This document shows, piece after piece, positions 36,769-47,789 of a stretch of DNA of 64,000 bases. Positions within the stretch are counted from its first letter, which is position 1, and each line of letters opens with the position of its first letter. The notes under the pieces are model-generated. The model saw nothing but the letters and a program-made list of their open reading frames with translations, was not told the origin of the DNA and ran no database searches. Made by a program: the position numbers and the translations under genes. The stretch covers positions 62,001 through 126,000 of the forward strand of contig JAQGEQ010000255.1 in assembly GCA_034620365.1 (NCBI GenBank), written 5' to 3'. This DNA comes from Pegea sp. RAD2-039. Its lineage: Eukaryota; Chordata; Thaliacea; Salpida; Salpidae.

Positions 36769-37613
36769 GAATATCGTTATATGTATTAATTTATCTGTAT
36801 TAAAATGAATTTTAACATGTTAATTATCGAAGAATTATCAAAATATATAATTTTTTACGACCACTTAAGATAAACTACTTTAATGTCCAGGCTTTTTAAA
36901 AAGATTTAATTTAAATAAAACGCATTATTATGACCAATACCCTATTAAGTTCGCATAAGTTAAATAATATACAACTTACAAAAATAATATGGTTCTTGAA
37001 AATAGTTTAAAAAAAAGTTCTCAAGATATGGCTTGCATATTATGACCTTACAAAAAGTTCTAGCAGAAAATTGTTCGGTAAAATTCTTTTAAATTTGTTT
37101 TAGTTCTTATAATAAAAGAAGATTATCGTTTCTTGAAAAACTGTCGAAGCCTTATCAGAAGTTAAAAAATCTTTTAAAAATTTGATTTGCTTAAAACACT
37201 AAAAATAAAGTATTAATGAGATAAAATTCAATTAGTAATAAACTAACCACAATTAACTAGTAAAATCAAAGCTAAATCTATAAAATTGATAAAAAATTGA
37301 AAAAAAATCTAAAAAAGGTTGAAAAAACATACTTTCCAACTGTATGTATCTAAATAATAAAATATTTTGCCATGAAATAATATAACTAAGTTAATAAAAT
37401 TTGTCTTAGCCAGCACTAAACAAATAAATTTATTATTTACTGTTACATTTTTATTCAATAAAATATTACAACAAAAGAAAACTGAAAACATTTCATGCTG
37501 CTTGAAACTAATCTATACACAAGTATCAACATTTTAAGATCTGATAGTTTTTGTAACTTAGGCAAGTATGACTACGAGAAGAACAAGAGAAAAGTTATAT
37601 AAAAGTTGACTAA

Positions 37614-37701
37614 ACTTTCAAAAGTTTTCAGTTAAATTGTCAAGGCACTCTTCTGATTGGCTAACTAAATTTCCAGGAACATATTGACATTTGATTGGTC
37701 A
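37614..37701 (-). pseudogene. Relic of a third receptor ectodomain exon
   Basis: On the minus strand this segment reads PIKCQYVPGNLVSQSEEC followed by LDNLTENF and a stop. That matches residues 42-68 of both receptor ectodomains (PIKCQYVPKDQVISQSEEC), with one codon deleted, the second Cys of the CC pair lost, and a TGA soon after. Flanking sequence on both sides has decayed beyond recognition. It sits about 0.85 kb upstream of copy B, as expected for an older third member of the tandem array. Confidence 0.75.
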
Positions 37702-37709
37702 TGATTATT

Positions 37710-38520
37710 CTCAGAGAATATCTAGGTAACTGTATAAAACTGCATGAACTGAAAGCATAGATAAATAAAAAAAATCTTCTATAAATAACATCTAATAAAT
37801 AGTCTAAAGAATTTAAATTGAAGTTTTACTAATTTTCATTTTAAAGAAGATTTATGAAAACTTGATAAATTCAAATTATGTCTTTCACCTTTAATTAGAA
37901 ATTCTTCTTTCAATTAAATATATTTTGAAATAAAACAACATCATATAAGTCCAAACTTGTGATCTGCATCATACACCTATTTCTCATGTAACTTGTATTT
38001 CATGTGGGCGATAAAAGTACCTTCTCAAAAAACTAACTTTTTTCTAATTCCTTAAATATCTCCTAAATCAGTTTATTGTAATTAATTAGTTTGATGAATC
38101 ATAGATAAAAGAAAGCAAATAATAGTTGTGTCAGTAACTTCCTGTTAGCTAGCTATGAAGTTTACTTCAATAGATTACTAGCTGAATGAATTCATGTTTG
38201 CTCTATCATAACTGCTATTAAAGGCTGTTGTCAATTAATTTACAGCTGATCAATTATTAAAAGTTAATTTCATTTGCATCAAGTAGCTAAATATCAATTT
38301 TTGTATTTTGATTGAAGTTTTTTTTATGGAAACAAAAAATACGTTCGAACTGTCCTACATTAAAAATAGAAAAATATTTGAAACATACATCTATAATTTT
38401 GTAATTTGTATATGTACAAAAGTCGCTTCTCTATTAAGGGGTTGGGATTTTCTACCAATCACCAAAAGATAAAGAATGTAACTAAAAATTATGATGGTGG
38501 CATCTTAATATGAAATCAAA
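37710..38520. other. Intergenic DNA, no gene seen
   Basis: AT-rich spacer between the receptor relic and the 3' end of the RBM26/27 gene; nothing is supported. Confidence 0.5.
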
Positions 38521-38525
38521 TAACA

Positions 38526-41500
38526 TTAAAGAAGATCCAAAGCATCTTCTTCTGTGAGAAGAACTTCTTCATCCATAATGTTATCATAAATAAAGTCATC
38601 TTCAGCAGCTGATTGAGTTGGAGAGATATTATAGATATCATCTTCCTGAGATTTAAGCAGCTTTGAAGCTTCACTTTCACTTAGAGATTGGTGGGAACCA
38701 TTACTATCAGATTTAGGTGAATGAGAATCAGAAGGTGGTTTTTGGGGGTTACTGATGGTGTCCGGAGCAGATACTGCTGCCTGCGTGTATATGAAGTAGT
38801 TAAGAAAGATGTGGATATGATTAGAGACTCACTTGTTGAAGGTTAGGTTTGTTTTCGTGAACCCAAATTATTGTCAAAGTTCGTTTTTTAAACTCTTTGC
38901 CGTGAGCTAATGCCTGCAAAAATATTGAAGTCAGTTTTGGAAAGCTTCAATAAGTAAATAAGGACCTGTTCAGCCCAGCAGCGGGAATTATATCTCATGC
39001 TGACAGCGGTATCGTTGTTATGGAAGGTAGCGTCTTCTGTCTCACCAAATTGCTGTAAAAATATTCAAGAATGTTAAAATTTGATGTTTTTTTAAAGTTT
39101 TTTTTAGAAATCTTAGAATTTATACCAACATATCATGTCTGTTAAAAAAGAAAAACTTTCAATTAATTATCATATAAAGATCTGTTCTCAATACTGTTGA
39201 AAATTAGCTGTCTACCAAGTATCTTTATGTGATTATTTCACACAAACACTAAAGCAACAGTTCAGTATGATAAAAGCTGCTCTGAACCATTTACCATCAA
39301 AAACGGAGTAAAACAGGGATGTGTCCTATCAATACCCTAATGTATCATATTGATGGATTTTGTGGAAGGCCAACACACAAATAAACTTTTCATTTTCGTC
39401 TAATTACGTGTAAGGTGGCAGCAAACGGTCTGACAACAATGTACAGCATGCTAAGCAAAAGCGTTGCTGACTGGGACACGTCCATTAGAAGGAAGTCAGA
39501 CGGATCTGAAGGACTGCCTTTGTTGTTGCTTAAAGATCACAACAAGCGCGATATGAAATCGCTCAACATCAATACCAGCAGCAACTGGGAAGATATTGCA
39601 GCAAATCGAAGTTCTCTACTTTGCAAACAATCAAAGGGCAAAGAAGAACATCAAAGAAAAGGAAGAAACCCCAAAAAGTCTTCTTTCGCATTTCACTGTG
39701 TTTTTGACAACACCTCTTGAGCACAACTAGCAGCAAGGCCGTTCTCAGCCGAAGCAAGACACATTTTTATCAACTTTCTCACCTTAAAATGTTCGAGAAT
39801 TTCCGCTTTTTCATCAGCACTGAAATTTGATACTTTAATTCGACAAGTTCGTCGATCAATGTTAGCACCAGATTGATAAAAACGATACGAGTTGCTGCCT
39901 CGTCCTCTGCCGGGATTTCTTCCTCGACCCCTGGCAGGACGTGAAAAACCGCCCCGATGTTTATTGGTGGATACGTTCTTGCATTTAGCCTGATACATCA
40001 AAGTTAGATGGTTCTTAGGGGGAGGGGGGAGGGTTATACCTTCAATCGATCAACCTTTTGTTTCAAGTTTTTGTAGCTTTCGCCAGACTCGTTGGTAGAT
40101 TCAGCATTATATAAATCAAGTTCAGAGTCGAGGAGATCTTTTCTGGTCTAAAAAAGAAGTGAGATTGAAGATGAGTAAGTGATTGGGAACAAGATTACTT
40201 GTAGGGAGCGCTTCGCGTGGTCGACTTTCGATTTTGATTCACAAATCTTTCGAGTTTGAGATATTGAAGCTTCTAAGACGGATAATTTCTACAAAATAAA
40301 TAAATGATGAAAAGATGATGGGTGATTAGTGAGTAGACAAACATCTTGTAGTTGTGTTTTTTCTTCTTCACCTATATCAGGATTCATTTTGAGTTTTTCG
40401 GTGATCGCCTACAAAATAGAAACAATTTAGCAAACAACTTTATCAGCAGACATCTTCTCTTACTCTTTGAGCCTTTAGTTGTTGAATGAGAAGATTTTTA
40501 CTCTGCTTCTGGAGAGCTTCTTGTCTTTTCTGCATCTCGATATTTTTTTCATTCAATGCTTTTTGTGCTTCAATCTCCTGAAAGTTAATATTTGAGATTT
40601 GAGGATGTAAAGATCAACTAAATCTAGATTGTAACAACTCCTTAAATCTTTGGAAGATGAAATTGTTAATTCCTCGGAAATTAAATTCATAAAAATTAAA
40701 TATTTTTTATCAACAGCCGGAATTTGACTTTAGATTTTTCTTAAAGGAGCAAAAGTAGTAATTTTAGGTTTAGTTGTTTTATAAACACAAATTTGATGAC
40801 TAAAGTTTGTAAATAAGAAAAGTTCTTCCTATCCAAATTCATTTAGGATCTTCTAGGAGCTACTAGCATCTTACAAAGTATCTATTTTGAATCCTACATA
40901 AGTAGAAAGTCACTTTCTTTAAAAGTCTTTTAAAAATTGATAGAGGTTTTTAATTTGGTAAAAAAAACCACAAAATTTAAATACTAGTTGATTTGAAGAG
41001 GTCCTGATAGAGGTTAGGACCGGGGAAGAAGCTTCAGAAGTCTTCTAATGATGAAGATCATCATTGATCAACCAACTTACTTTAATTGTAGCTTCGTTTT
41101 GCTTCTGCAGTTCCACAAATCGTTTCTGGATCGCCTCTCTAGTTTCTACTTCTGTCACTGCAGGGGCCGAGGGCTTATTTTCAGTAGCAGTAGTGGCTGG
41201 TGGTGGTGGCGGAGAAGTTTTCTGGTCAATTAGAAAATCAGTTGTATTTCATGAGAAAATATTTCGTTACTAATTAGCAAATAGTTGGAAGATCTCAACT
41301 TAATCTAAGAGTTTGGGGATTAAACAAACTAACCGGATTACTCTCAACTTCAGGAGCAACATATTTCAGATCTTTAGGTCTTGGTATCACTCCAATTCGA
41401 TCTTTGACAGAAGCCTATAAAAAAGTTGATTAATAATTTCAAATGAGATAATTTGGGTGATTCAAAACCTTAAAATCAGGGTTCCTGTTGTTGAATGAGG

Positions 41501-44471
41501 ATTTTTCGGGATCATACCAAAAGACTTTAATGAAACGATTATTAAGAACAGCACTAGTATCATGATGAGCGGCTCGCGCGCTGTTGTGGTGCGCGAATTC
41601 GACTATGGCTTGATCCGGTTTCAAGTCATATCTCACCTGAGAATGTTGATGATTTAGAAATTAGAAGTTCAAAAGTTCTTCACAAACTTGGATGTTGTTA
41701 ATTGCCCCAAATCGTGAAAAATGTTCATTTAATTTGGTGATGTTGTTTAGATGAAGAGGTATGTTGATGATATATAAAGTTCGTTTCGTGTTATCTGTTC
41801 AAAAATATCATTATCAGCTGATAAACGCATGAATTTGATAGTACTTACATCCAGAATTGTAAAATGTTCTTTTAATTTGAGGGGCACCATCTTGTTGGTT
41901 CACATTCTCATTAATAATTCGCTTCCGAAGATTTAGTTCTAAAAAAGTTTAAAATTGAAAATCTTCAACTGTAAGCTTATAGCGCCATCTAGCGACAGGG
42001 TCACAAATTGTTTTATTTTTGTGCTTAATCTCTCAAAAGATCAACAAAATAAAAGTTATTTGAACTGATCTACAACTCACCTGTCATATTTAGAGGAAGA
42101 TTTCCAATAGCACGGTCATTTTTGTTGAGAGAAGGTAATTCAGGGTTGTAAGGGGGTGGTACTGATAAAGAAATATGCTTGGTTACTAATAAAAAATAAA
42201 ACAGAAAGTTGTAGAGTTGTCAAAAGTAGAAATCAGCAACTTACTTGAATGAAGTATATTTGGTGGCGGGATATTTACGTTGATAGCAGCTGGTGGCGGG
42301 AAATTTCTCATTATATGATCAGGAGGAAGACCAATACCTGCTGGATGCTGTGGACACGTGGTTGTTGTTATACAAGGTCAAGATTAATAAGAATAAATTG
42401 AAAAGTAAACAAACCCCAGCAACTAAGGAAGGTGGGGGTAATGAGATGACGGGAGGATGCAGAGTTGAAGACATTTGTGGAGTTGGCCTGAGATTTTTAA
42501 CCATCGAATTACCATTTTCGGGATTAAGTGAAACAATTCTGTTTGGATTTTCTGTTTCATCATAATCAGGTTGATTCAAAGCGCTGCTAACAACATCATC
42601 TAGGTCTTCGTTGCCAACTGATATGGCATCAGTGCCATGGTCATATGGACAGTGGTCACCTTTCATACAGAAACCTTTTCCTACAGATAACTGGTCGTTA
42701 AATGAATCGATTACAACAACTACTAGACTAACCGTCATAGTCTGAACATCTTTCTATCTTTTTCCCATTTGAGTCCTGGTTTTTACGGATTGACTCGCTG
42801 CTTAGTGATCTGGATCTAGAAGACACAAATGAGATTAGATGATGTTGAGTTTAGTGGATGGAAATCACCTTTTTCGATGAGGTGATCGTCTGCTAGGAGA
42901 GTTGTTTCGATGCCTGTTAAAAAAAACATCAAAATTTGTTGATAAAAGTTGAAGAAGTTACTTTCTGCGATGGGGAGACGTTGAAAATCGCGCTCTTCTT
43001 CTTGGAGACATACTTCGTGACCTTCTCCGATTGTAGTACCTCCTGAATAAAATCGATTATCAACTGTTTGTTGCTAACAACCATCTTACTAACCTTGTGT
43101 CAGGAGATCTTCTTCTAGATCGATAATCTTCAACAGCTCTTCTTCTTCTGAAGAAAAATAAGGATTAGTGGATGTTGCTAAGTAACATGATGACTCACTG
43201 CTCAGCTGGACTGCGATGCCGCGCTTCCCTTGATCGAGGAGAACGGGAACGAGAGGGAATCACTTTCGAGTTTTTCGTCTCTTTCGTTTTTTCATTTGTT
43301 TTCTGAAAGAGAAATTATAAATTTTTATTCAAACTAATCTGTCACTATTTCATTCATTTGTTGGAATTTTTAATATTTTTTTTCAATTTAACTCACTTCT
43401 AATGTTGCAACTACATTTTGGCTCTCAGAACCTCTGAGGTAGGACTTACATTTGATTCCCTCGAATAAGTCTTCAACAAAAGATTCTGTTTCTGCAGATT
43501 AATTTTCAACATGTATTAGCAGTGGTTTTATCATTTAAATCAAATTATTGAAACTTATTATTTAAGAATTTTAATAAATAACATTCTTATAAAGAAAACT
43601 TAAAAGAATATGAAAAAAAAGTTAATTAGTTCAATTAATTAATATAAAAGATTTTAGATCAATTCTAGAAATTAATCACTTACAGCAATAAACTAGTATT
43701 CAAAGTAATAAAATATGACACGAAAATAAACCAATTATTAATTTATCTCTCTAATCATTTTACAGTTTATTATCTACAGAGTGTTTTTATAGATTATACT
43801 TATTTATTATATCTACATAAATACAAAATAAAATTTATAAGCATAAAATGTATACCTTTTTTTAGGAAAACATCTAATTGTTCAAGACAACAACTTTTTA
43901 ATTCATTTTCTGGTTTGTCTTTTTTCAACAAAGCCATTACATACTTAGCGAGGGCAGTAGGGTCAGCATCACAACTAGAAAACAAATAGTGGTTTAGTTA
44001 AAGCAAATAACAAAGAAACAATGAAAAGAACATGTATAAATTAATCCAATCAAAAGATAGAAAGTTGATTACCACTTATATTAGTCTAGGTGTTAATATA
44101 TATAAATTAAAAATTGTATATTATCTATAAATAAATCTATTTTTACATGATAAACTTTATTAAAAAGATTATTAAGCTTATTTTAATATTTACTAAATAC
44201 AACAATTATAAAAGAAATAAATAGAAATAAATAAACAAACTTGTTAACAATCATAATAATATGAATCATATAAAAAATCATAGTTTTAATATTTCATAAT
44301 CATAATATTGTATTACCAAGTCATTTTAAAATAATTTAATTATTTATTATAAAAAATTAAAGAAAATTTATCAGTACCACCTAATCAATAAATTATAAAG
44401 ATTACTTACACAGGCTGGAGCTTCTTCATTAACCAAGAACGAAATAATTCTGAGTCACCAATAGACACCAT
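38526..44471 (-). CDS. RBM26: RBM26/RBM27-type RNA-binding protein, 24 exons
   Basis: Minus-strand exons: 44410-44471, 43856-43974, 43397-43491, 43199-43302, 43094-43147, 42962-43042, 42869-42913, 42733-42815, 42415-42680, 42245-42347, 42081-42161, 41849-41938, 41688-41794, 41469-41636, 41334-41414, 41081-41221, 40464-40577, 40343-40408, 40199-40288, 40040-40147, 39783-39989, 38966-39052, 38833-38913, 38526-38780. The frame is continuous for about 895 residues. Order of parts: PWI-like amino terminus with CDADPTALAKYVMALLKKD; an Arg/Ser-rich segment; a CCCH zinc finger (Cys210, Cys219, Cys225, His229; spacing 8-5-3); a proline-rich linker; a first RRM (TLYIINIP); a charged helical region; an RG-rich patch (PARGRGRNPGRGRG); a second RRM; and an acidic tail. 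Mammalian homologues act in nuclear RNA surveillance and poly(A) RNA turnover. Most introns are about 47-60 nt. The intron at 39053-39782 is enlarged by a LINE insertion. An acceptor-like tattccag lies 27 nt before the ATG. Confidence 0.93.
39176..39757 (+). mobile_element. Internally deleted non-LTR retrotransposon, copy 2 (in an RBM26 intron)
   Basis: This 582-nt plus-strand copy is nearly identical to the minus-strand copy at 9669-10250. It runs from the RT segment DLFSILLKISCLPSIF through IKNGVKQGCVLS, across the same internal deletion, to KRDMKSLNINTSSNWEDIAA and the final segment. It lies in the intron between the last RG-rich/RRM exon (39783-39989) and the next exon (38966-39052), opposite to the host gene. 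The near-identity implies recent spread. No tail repeat or target-site duplication is obvious. Confidence 0.8.
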
Positions 44472-44499
44472 AATTAACTAAATATATATCTTTAAAGCC

Positions 44500-46050
44500 T
44501 GGAATAAAATATACATCAAGTTTAATGATAAACAAAAAAATTATAATATATATTAACTAAGAATAATTTTATATAATTTTTTACAAAATAAAACAAATTT
44601 TTGAACTAATATTTATCAAAACAAATTTAAAGAATTAATAGAAAAAATATGGTAAAAGAAATAGTATGAAACAAATTTATATTTAATTATTTGTGAAAAC
44701 TGATTAAATATAAAAAACGTCAGTTGAATAAATTACATATATGATACAAAATAAATAAATTATGTTACTTTAAAATATAAAAACTAATAAAGTTGATAAA
44801 GATTATATCATAAACATATGAAATAAATGAATAAACATATTATATGAACAAGGAAAATACCATTAAAATAAAATTTAGAAACAATTTTAATAAGTTTATA
44901 TATATAAAATATTTATATTTTAATTAAGTATTCAAAACATACTATTAATAATTATTATTATGTTTTTTGTCAATTACTTTTGTGTAACCAACAAAGACTT
45001 AAAATCAAGAATTAAATTTAAGATTAAAAAAAATATATTTTTAAAAAGATCTAATAACTAAAAGATATATGATGATAATCAAAGCAATAAAAAGTAGTTT
45101 TATATGCCAATATAATTAAATATATTTACAGTATTTTAAAACTAACCAAAAAAATTAAATAATTTGAAAACTGAAAATATACCATAAGTTTTAAATACAA
45201 AATTATTATATTTAAATAAAAGTTAAATAGTAAGTTTACACAGTTTTTAAGAAAATGGTGCCACCATAAAAACTATTTAATTATTTCAAATTTTAGAATG
45301 ATCCTAACTAATTATTAAAAGAGGGATCGAAAACAAAAATAGAATAGTTAGGCCAACATTTGACGATTGCAAAAATTAAGTAGTGAGTGTTATACTTTAA
45401 GGCTACCAAACCTTATTTTTTAAACTTCTGCTTTTTTTAAACATTCATAAAATATAGTTTTTAAATTAAAGCTGGTAACTAAAACATATATAAATTTGTT
45501 TAAACTAAATTCATATAAGCTAAATCAAGTTATTCGAGCAAAATATGTTATTTATCAATTTTTAGAATTTATTTTTTTATTATATAAACATACTTCTGAC
45601 ATATATAATAGTAAAACCTAAAATTAGTTGAAGACATAGATTAAGGAAATACTTTTAAATGTCAATAAATGTAGGTTATAAGTTTGGTTGATGTAAGAGA
45701 TTTTACTTTTTGCTTTGAATAATTTAAACTAATTTTAATTAAAAAAACAACTTTTGATTTTCTGTAACGAACTAAAAGTGAAATCCTGGCTGTTTTTTAA
45801 AAAACATTTTTAAAGTTTAACGAAAATTATCACTATCACTTTTACAATAGTTTTTAAGTTGACTTTGTAACTTTAAATTTAATTTCAGGGAGATTTAGGT
45901 AAGGGCAACAAACTGCTAACAGGTCTTTTGCTTAACAGGTCTCTGTAAAAGCTGCTGAATCGATCTAACTAGCCTTGGCCATGTTCTTGTGCTTCACTTA
46001 ATATTAGAGCAAGTATCAAAACCTTAATTCAAAAGTTTTCTTAATTTAAT
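44500..46050. other. AT-rich intergenic DNA, no gene seen
   Basis: Extremely AT-rich sequence between the divergently placed RBM26 5' end and the LINE; no open frame, exon or repeat is supported. Confidence 0.5.
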
Positions 46051-46052
46051 CA

Positions 46053-46125
46053 TTCTATTTGAATAAGTTTCAGGTTATAGGTTCTATTTGAATAAGTTTC
46101 AGGTTATAGGTTCTATTTGAATAAG
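46053..46125 (+). repeat. 29-bp tandem repeat, about 2.5 copies
   Basis: The unit ttctatttgaataagtttcaggttatagg occurs at 46053-46081 and 46082-46110, followed by a 15-bp partial copy to 46125. The two full units are identical. The array abuts the 5' part of the LINE, and its last partial unit leads into the element's first 5' repeat unit. Confidence 0.85.
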
Positions 46126-46426
46126 TGCTTATAAGTTGTGATAAAGTTATTTCTAGGAAGTGAATTGTTTATTATATATATATTATATATTGTGGTTGGT
46201 GACAGTAAAAATCTTTTATAAAACTTTGGTAGATACACATTTTTGAATAACTGCTAATAAGTTGTGATTAACTTTTGTGGTGTATTTATTTATATTTTTA
46301 CTTATTATTATTTATTATATATTATCAACTTGGTATATGTATTTATATATTTATTTATATACATATCACATACATTTATCTGACTTATAAATTTTATACT
46401 TTGGTGGGAGTTACTAAAAATCTATC
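46118..46426 (+). repeat. Two diverged tandem units in the LINE 5' region
   Basis: gaataagtgcttataagttgtgat at 46119 is repeated as gaataactgctaataagttgtgat at 46245. The phrase ending ggtagatacacat (about 46198-46240) recurs ending ggtagatacaaat (about 46404-46450), overlapping the ORF1 start. The second unit is longer because of inserted AT-repeat sequence. This looks like duplicated promoter/5' UTR monomers. Confidence 0.55.
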
Positions 46427-47385
46427 ATGGAAACTATGGTAGATACAAATGACAGGACCTTGCGGTCAAAAGCTCCAAAAAAACCAAAAAAAAACCCAAG
46501 CAAACCAAGTTCTTCAAAACAAGCTTGCAATGGCAATTGCCAAGCTTGTAACAAAACTTGCTCTGGTAAAGATCTGGCAATAGATTGCATCAAATGCCTC
46601 TCTAGGTTTCACCTCACTTGTAGTGATGTGAGTAAAAAATTTTATGATATATTTGAAAATAATAAAATGCAGCAAGTGGGATTTTGTTGGTCATGCATTA
46701 AATGTAGATCTATGGACAAAACAACTGCCTCGTCCAACACTAATACAAGCCTATTGTCCGACATCAGCAACACCATATCCACTGAATTGGCCAAATTTAA
46801 ATCCGAAATTGGCAACGATGTTGCCAAAATCAATGAAAAGATTTCTATCTTATCCAAATCTATGATTGAACTGGATGCCTCCACAAAGAAGCCTCTCACA
46901 CGGGCCTCAGTTGTTGGTATTCTGGATCCGAAAAGAATACTAGCGTGGTGCAACTTCTTGCCAAGAAGGTTACTGACACGCACAAAAAACTTACTCTGGA
47001 CCGGGAGGATAGAGAAAACAATGTCATCATCTTTGGTGTCTCTGAGACTGATAAAAACGATGACATCAAGACTTTTAATCAAATGTGCACTCAAAGCCTT
47101 GGTGCTGTAGACGCTCCAAAAGTTTCAATGACCAGACTCGGGGCAAAAAGATCAAATCATAAAAGACCGTTAAAAGTGTCCTTTCAGGAAAGATGGGACA
47201 AACGTAAGTTTCTTGCTAAGCTGTATAAACTTAAGCAGAACGAAAAATTCCAGGGCATCAGAGTAGCACATGATATGTGTGAAGATGATCGCTTAGAAAA
47301 TAAGCGTCTTCTAAAAGAGGCGTACAGCCAAAATCAGAAAGAGCAACCAACTGATTTTAAATACAAAGTTCGAGGTCCACCATAG
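46427..47385 (+). pseudogene. LINE ORF1 with PHD-like zinc finger, frameshifted
   Basis: The ORF1 starts at 46427 (METMVDTNDRTLRSK). Residues 34-88 or so hold a PHD/zinc-finger-like cluster (CNGNCQACNKTC, then CIKCLSRFHLTCSD, then CWSCIKC). A coiled-coil-prone stretch follows, where LAKFKSEIGNDVAKINEKIS gives regular heptad spacing. The frame then changes near 46920: the downstream half continues in another frame from about SGSEKNTSVVQLLAKKVTD into an RRM-like and carboxyl-terminal basic domain (RENNVIIFGVSETDKNDDI, KRPLKVSFQERWDKRKFL, GIRVAHDMCEDDRLENKRLL) to a stop at 47383-47385. Zinc-finger plus coiled coil plus RRM/CTD is typical of CR1/L2 ORF1 chaperone proteins that bind element RNA. 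One shift breaks the frame, so a full product is not expected unless ribosomal slippage occurs. Confidence 0.8.
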
Positions 47386-47789
47386 GCTTTAAAGATTGTG
47401 AAGGTCTTTTCAAAAAACGGAAGTGCAAAATAACCACTGGACCCACATCATCCTTATTCAACCTCTCTTCGCACAAAATTATTAATACTATGCTTCCAGC
47501 CCAAGATAACAGTACACAGAAGCCTACCACCAAATCTTACAAGTGTCAAAAAGACAATTTTTCTATTGTTCAAAAAAGCTGAATTGTTATAATATCGCCA
47601 ACATTGCCATTTCTAAACTGTGAATTTTTCGCTTTTACAATACTATGATTCAGTGCAATTCTTCATTGTCATATGCTTTTTCGTTTACACGTCAAATAGA
47701 TCTAATTTGTGAGAATGTGTGTTAGCGAGAGATGCTCTCTTTAGGCACCCTCCTTCACATTTATTGTAATAAATAAATAAATGATTACA

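Larger units (their letters stand above)
46118..47785 (+). mobile_element. CR1/L2-type LINE lacking ORF2
   Basis: The element has a 5' region made of two diverged units, an ORF1 (46427-47385, with one frameshift), about 180 nt of inter-ORF sequence, and then the last codons of ORF2 plus the 3' UTR (about 47565-47770) with a short TAAA tail. The 3' end is nearly identical to that of the element at 1.86-2.3 kb. Essentially all of ORF2 (endonuclease and reverse transcriptase) is missing, joined through a short stretch shared by both sides (gttcaa...aaaagctgaattg). It cannot mobilise itself; movement would need enzymes in trans. The 5' boundary is approximate. Confidence 0.8.
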
